Assembly (NCBI RefSeq): GCF_017873675.1
Contig: NZ_JAGGKK010000005.1
Coordinates: 116,766-180,765, forward strand
Length of the DNA stretch: 64,000 nucleotides
DNA from: Virgibacillus litoralis
Lineage (GTDB): Bacteria > Bacillota > Bacilli > Bacillales > Amphibacillaceae
Direction: 5' to 3'
Positions 61,028-64,000 of this stretch are shown piece by piece (the stretch's first letter is position 1; each line of letters opens with the position of its first letter). A program made the translations under genes and the position numbers. The notes under the pieces are model-generated. The model did no database searches. It was not told the DNA's origin and saw nothing but the letters and a program-made list of their open reading frames with translations.

Positions 61028-63811
61028 ATGAAAGGAAATCCTATTTTAAACAAATGGTCCTATTTATTAGCAGGATTGTTAGTACTTGTCTTAGCCGGAC
61101 TTCCATCGCTCGCACAAGCAAACTCGGGTCAGGAATCAACAGAACTTGCTAACACCACTTATGGGGAACCCGAAAAGGTATTGGCACCTCTTACTGGAAC
61201 AGTTAGTATCTTCGATGGTGCAGTTGGAAAAGAAGATGGCCATGACGTCATGTACACTACCGCAAAAGGAATACCTGCCAAGCTTAATGTGGTAGACCTA
61301 GATAATTATGAATTGCTGCGGACGATTACCCTTGAAGGTGCCGAGAGTACATGGGCACACGAGGTTACAGTCGATGGTGACTTGTATATAGCTACTATTG
61401 GCGGAGGAGCTAAACTTTGGAAGTATTCTCCTGAAACGAAGGATGCCAAGGTTGTCGCTACATTCCCAGGCCAAACATTTCCTTATTCAATAACATCGGA
61501 TCCTGAAGGAAATGTTTATGTTGGGACCTATCCGGGTGGGAAAGTATATAAGTTTAACCCGGAAAATGAAGAAGTTACAGATTATGGCAAAATGATTGAT
61601 GAGTCTTCAAGGCAATATATTCGATCAATCGCTTATGTGGACGGAAACATTTACGCCGGAACTGCTAAAGATAAAATAATTAAATACAATATTGCTTCCG
61701 GAGAGAAAACTAATATTGCTGCTTCTTTAGATGAAACCGGTACTGTCTATGACATGGACAGCGTGGATAATCGTTATTTGTTTATCAGGTATAACGACAC
61801 CAACAATGGCTACATTTACGATACAGAAACACAAGAGTGGCTTGATGTTGTCGTTCCAAACGTAAGAGGTTTGCATGTTGAAGAAGAATCAAACAACGGA
61901 TTAGTGTATTACATGACACCAGATGATAAATTCATGTCGATCGATTTAAACACATTGGAGATTAATGACACAGGTATGAGATATGGCAGTGGCTTACGTG
62001 GAGCAGATTGGGTTGAACTAAGCGACCCGGATCTACCTGGTAAAAGTCTGGTTACTATTAACTGGGCTGGCAGTGTAACAATATTTAATATCGAGACAAA
62101 CCAGGTTATTGAACGTCCTTCATTAGTAGAAGGGGCTCCGGCGATTATGAGCAAAGTAAAGAATGGACCCGATGGAAACATATATATTACTGGTACACAA
62201 GCCACAGAAGGTGCTATCTTTAATCCAGTTGACAACTCTACTACCTCTTTCGCTTTAGGACAGGGCGACAGTATGAGTTCTTTTGAGGACAAAATGCTAT
62301 TTGGAGTGTATCCCGGGGCAAGAATTTTTGAATATGACACAAAGGAAGAGCCTGGAGAAAACAATCCTAAGCAGCTGTTTCAAATTGGGAAAGAACAAGA
62401 TAGAATCAGTGATATTATTAGCGCAGATGGAAAGACGTTTATCGGAAGTATTCCCGACTATGGAAAGCTAGGTGGTGCTTTGACGGTATATGACCAAACT
62501 GGAGAACAAACCAATCCAACAGTCTACCGTAATGTAGTAGAAAATCAAAGTATTGCTAGCTTAGCCTATAAAGATGGAATTGTTTATGGTACAACAACCA
62601 TTAATGGCGGTCTGGGGATAGATCCAGTTGCTGAAGAGGCCAAAATTTTCAAATGGGATGTTGAAAACGAACAGAAAATAGAAGAAATATCGCTACCAAT
62701 CGAAGGTATAGACAACCCACAGACAATTGGCGATTTATCCTTTGGTAAAAACGGCTTGTTATGGGGTGCCGCAAATAACATTATTTTTGCATTGGATCCC
62801 GACACGTTAAACGTAGTAAAAAGCAAAAAGATTTATCCGGACGGCGCTCTTTATTACGCTGACTGGCAAACTATTGATTTAGAATGGTCAAACGATATAT
62901 TGTATGCAAAATTTGATAATAATCTAACTGCAATAGACCCTGAAACACTTGTCAGTCATAAGATCACCGATGCAAAATCCTTTACGATAGGAGACGATGG
63001 GAACATATACTACTCGCTTCCATCTAACCGTACACTTCTATATAAGGTTGAGGTAACAAGTGCAGGGCTTATACAGGAAATTCTTGACGGTTATCACAAC
63101 TCAGAAGACATTGCAGAACCAGTCTATTCTCAATTGACTAATAAGTTGGAACAAGCAAAACACCATCTAAATAAGGATGATACAAGCCAGGCTGTTAAGC
63201 ATCTGAATGATCTGCTTAAACTTCTGAACAACGATTCTATGAAAGAATTTATTTCAGATGATGCAAAGGATATATTGAATTCAAAAGTCGAGAATCTTAT
63301 AGAAACCTTGTCATCTGAAAATGAGGAACCGCCAGTGAATTCCATACAACTAATAAATCCTGGCTTTGAGGAACCTTTGACAGATGAGGCTATACCTGGG
63401 TGGACATCTGCATTTCAAGAAGGTGAAGATCATTACTATGAAGTTACGGATGAACGCAGTTTTAGTGGAAACAATAGTTTAAAGATTGATGATAATGTAA
63501 GATCTGCATCTGTTGCACTGTACAGTGATAAAATAGATGTAGAACCTGGCGTTGAGTATATGGCTTCAACCCAAGCTTTTACTGAAGAAGGTTCAGCAAG
63601 CTTTCTGTTACGCTTTTACGATAAAGATGGTAACCAAGTCGCTAACTATGCTAACCATTTTGAGACCATGCTTGGCCAATGGGAGGAAGTTAACACGCAA
63701 GGTACCGCACCTGATAATGCTGCATATGTACGGATCTATGCATATATAACAAGCTATCAAATTGGAACCGTTTATTTTGATGATATCAATCTATGGACAA
63801 ATCAGAACTAA
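61028..63811 (+). CDS. Secreted beta-propeller protein with FIMAH and carbohydrate-binding domains
   Basis: 927 residues (GAGGAGAGATATTA upstream). Signal peptide 1-31 (LLAGLLVLVLAGLPSLAQA). The propeller (about 40-675) shares GNVYVGTYPGGKVYKFNPE, GSIPDYGKLGGALTVYD and RNVVENQSIASLAYKDG with the two paralogues. A FIMAH helical domain (680-770, QLTNKLEQAKHHLNKDDTSQAVKHLNDLL) and a C-terminal CBM4/9-like sandwich (773-927; NPGFEEPLTDEAIPGWTS, VYFDDINLW) follow. Domain order differs from the protein at 12765, where CBMs are N-terminal and FIMAH C-terminal. An IS3-type element begins about 20 bp after the stop. Confidence 0.84.
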   Translation: MKGNPILNKWSYLLAGLLVLVLAGLPSLAQANSGQESTELANTTYGEPEKVLAPLTGTVSIFDGAVGKEDGHDVMYTTAKGIPAKLNVVDLDNYELLRTITLEGAESTWAHEVTVDGDLYIATIGGGAKLWKYSPETKDAKVVATFPGQTFPYSITSDPEGNVYVGTYPGGKVYKFNPENEEVTDYGKMIDESSRQYIRSIAYVDGNIYAGTAKDKIIKYNIASGEKTNIAASLDETGTVYDMDSVDNRYLFIRYNDTNNGYIYDTETQEWLDVVVPNVRGLHVEEESNNGLVYYMTPDDKFMSIDLNTLEINDTGMRYGSGLRGADWVELSDPDLPGKSLVTINWAGSVTIFNIETNQVIERPSLVEGAPAIMSKVKNGPDGNIYITGTQATEGAIFNPVDNSTTSFALGQGDSMSSFEDKMLFGVYPGARIFEYDTKEEPGENNPKQLFQIGKEQDRISDIISADGKTFIGSIPDYGKLGGALTVYDQTGEQTNPTVYRNVVENQSIASLAYKDGIVYGTTTINGGLGIDPVAEEAKIFKWDVENEQKIEEISLPIEGIDNPQTIGDLSFGKNGLLWGAANNIIFALDPDTLNVVKSKKIYPDGALYYADWQTIDLEWSNDILYAKFDNNLTAIDPETLVSHKITDAKSFTIGDDGNIYYSLPSNRTLLYKVEVTSAGLIQEILDGYHNSEDIAEPVYSQLTNKLEQAKHHLNKDDTSQAVKHLNDLLKLLNNDSMKEFISDDAKDILNSKVENLIETLSSENEEPPVNSIQLINPGFEEPLTDEAIPGWTSAFQEGEDHYYEVTDERSFSGNNSLKIDDNVRSASVALYSDKIDVEPGVEYMASTQAFTEEGSASFLLRFYDKDGNQVANYANHFETMLGQWEEVNTQGTAPDNAAYVRIYAYITSYQIGTVYFDDINLWTNQN

Positions 63812-63825
63812 CTAACTAAAAAGGT

Positions 63826-64000
63826 CAATGTAGGTAGTGACCCCCAAAAGTTAGAGTTTTGATTATGCAACTGTTTGGCTGGTTTGAGTTCGGTATTCCA
63901 CTGGGCTTAAACCAGCCAATTTTTCTTTTATGCGTTCGTGATTGTAATAATCGATGTACCTCTCGATTTCCTTCTTTAATTCAGTATAAGAAACCAAGGG
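63826..64000 (-). mobile_element. IS3-family insertion sequence, end fragment
   Basis: The boundary falls near TGTAGGTAGTGACCCCCAAA, which resembles an IS150-group terminal repeat with a GACCCCnAAA core. The element continues past the right edge. The precise end and any target duplication cannot be set from this window. Confidence 0.7.
63863..64000 (-). CDS. IS3-family transposase OrfB, C-terminal fragment
   Basis: The last 45 residues of an integrase-type transposase: [20 protein letters not shown] then [15 protein letters not shown], ending TSQTVA. The [20 protein letters not shown] stretch is the classical C-terminal signature of IS3/IS150-type OrfB. The frame is open to the window edge. 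Confidence 0.88.
   Translation of the reverse strand, partial: PLVSYTELKKEIERYIDYYNHERIKEKLAGLSPVEYRTQTSQTVA

Overview
The window is low-GC chromosomal DNA of an aerobic or facultative Bacillota, most likely a Bacillaceae member related to Oceanobacillus, Virgibacillus or Gracilibacillus. Support comes from strong AGGAGG ribosome sites, TTG and GTG starts, CcpA cre-like boxes, YesL/DUF624 proteins, FIMAH domains and SorC- and RpiR-type regulators. The many acidic secreted proteins fit a moderate halophile, but that is inference. No rRNA or tRNA gene was seen.

Region 1 (1-12.2 kb) looks like a polyol catabolic locus. It holds an acetoin/pyruvate-type dehydrogenase complex (E2 cut by the left edge, E1 beta, E1 alpha), a glucitol-type PTS (GutM, IIC, IIBC, IIA), a SAF-domain oxidoreductase, a GlpD-type FAD dehydrogenase, a zinc alcohol dehydrogenase and two paralogous SorC-type regulators. 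Five transcription units start behind the same 31-bp interrupted palindrome, TTACAnnnGT-N11-ACnnnTGTAA. That joins the whole region into one apparent regulon whose substrate is not evident.

Region 2 (12.2-40.1 kb, nearly all on the minus strand) is an amino-sugar polysaccharide utilisation locus. Secreted proteins are a 1176-residue CBM-beta-propeller-Ig-FIMAH protein, a GHL10-like glycosidase and a GH84 hexosaminidase with a discoidin-like C-terminus. An ABC importer (binding protein plus two permeases) is followed by YesL, a metallo-beta-lactamase-fold hydrolase, NanE and an RpiR regulator. Intracellular enzymes include two ROK kinases, NagA, a cytosolic GHL10 paralogue, DUF4127, a PF12831-type flavoprotein, an esterase, Gfo/Idh and xylose-isomerase-like proteins. 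GlcNAc and ManNAc 6-phosphates would converge on glucosamine 6-phosphate.

Region 3 (40.2-57.9 kb) is a second sugar or sugar-acid module. It contains four Gfo/Idh/MocA oxidoreductases, a second flavoprotein, a zinc-less MDR dehydrogenase, a DHDPS-like aldolase/lyase, an SDR-like protein, an enolase-superfamily enzyme, two acetyl-esterase-like hydrolases (one frameshifted) and another ABC importer. Between them lies a divergent regulator with a degenerate GGDEF-like core. An AAAGACA-N11/12-TGTCTTT operator occurs twice at that regulator and once upstream of the distant ABC operon.

Region 4 (57.9-64 kb, plus strand) has a second YesL and two more secreted beta-propeller proteins paralogous to the one in region 2. 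It ends at an IS3-family element running off the right edge. Non-coding curiosities are two copies of a composite inverted repeat (2.8-3.2 and 40.2-40.5 kb) and arrays of a 21-bp CTCGAG-containing repeat (12.2-12.7 and 50.05-50.27 kb). The best candidates for something undescribed are the secreted propeller family (possible polysaccharide-active enzymes), the 31-bp polyol regulon and the GGDEF-like regulator with its operator.
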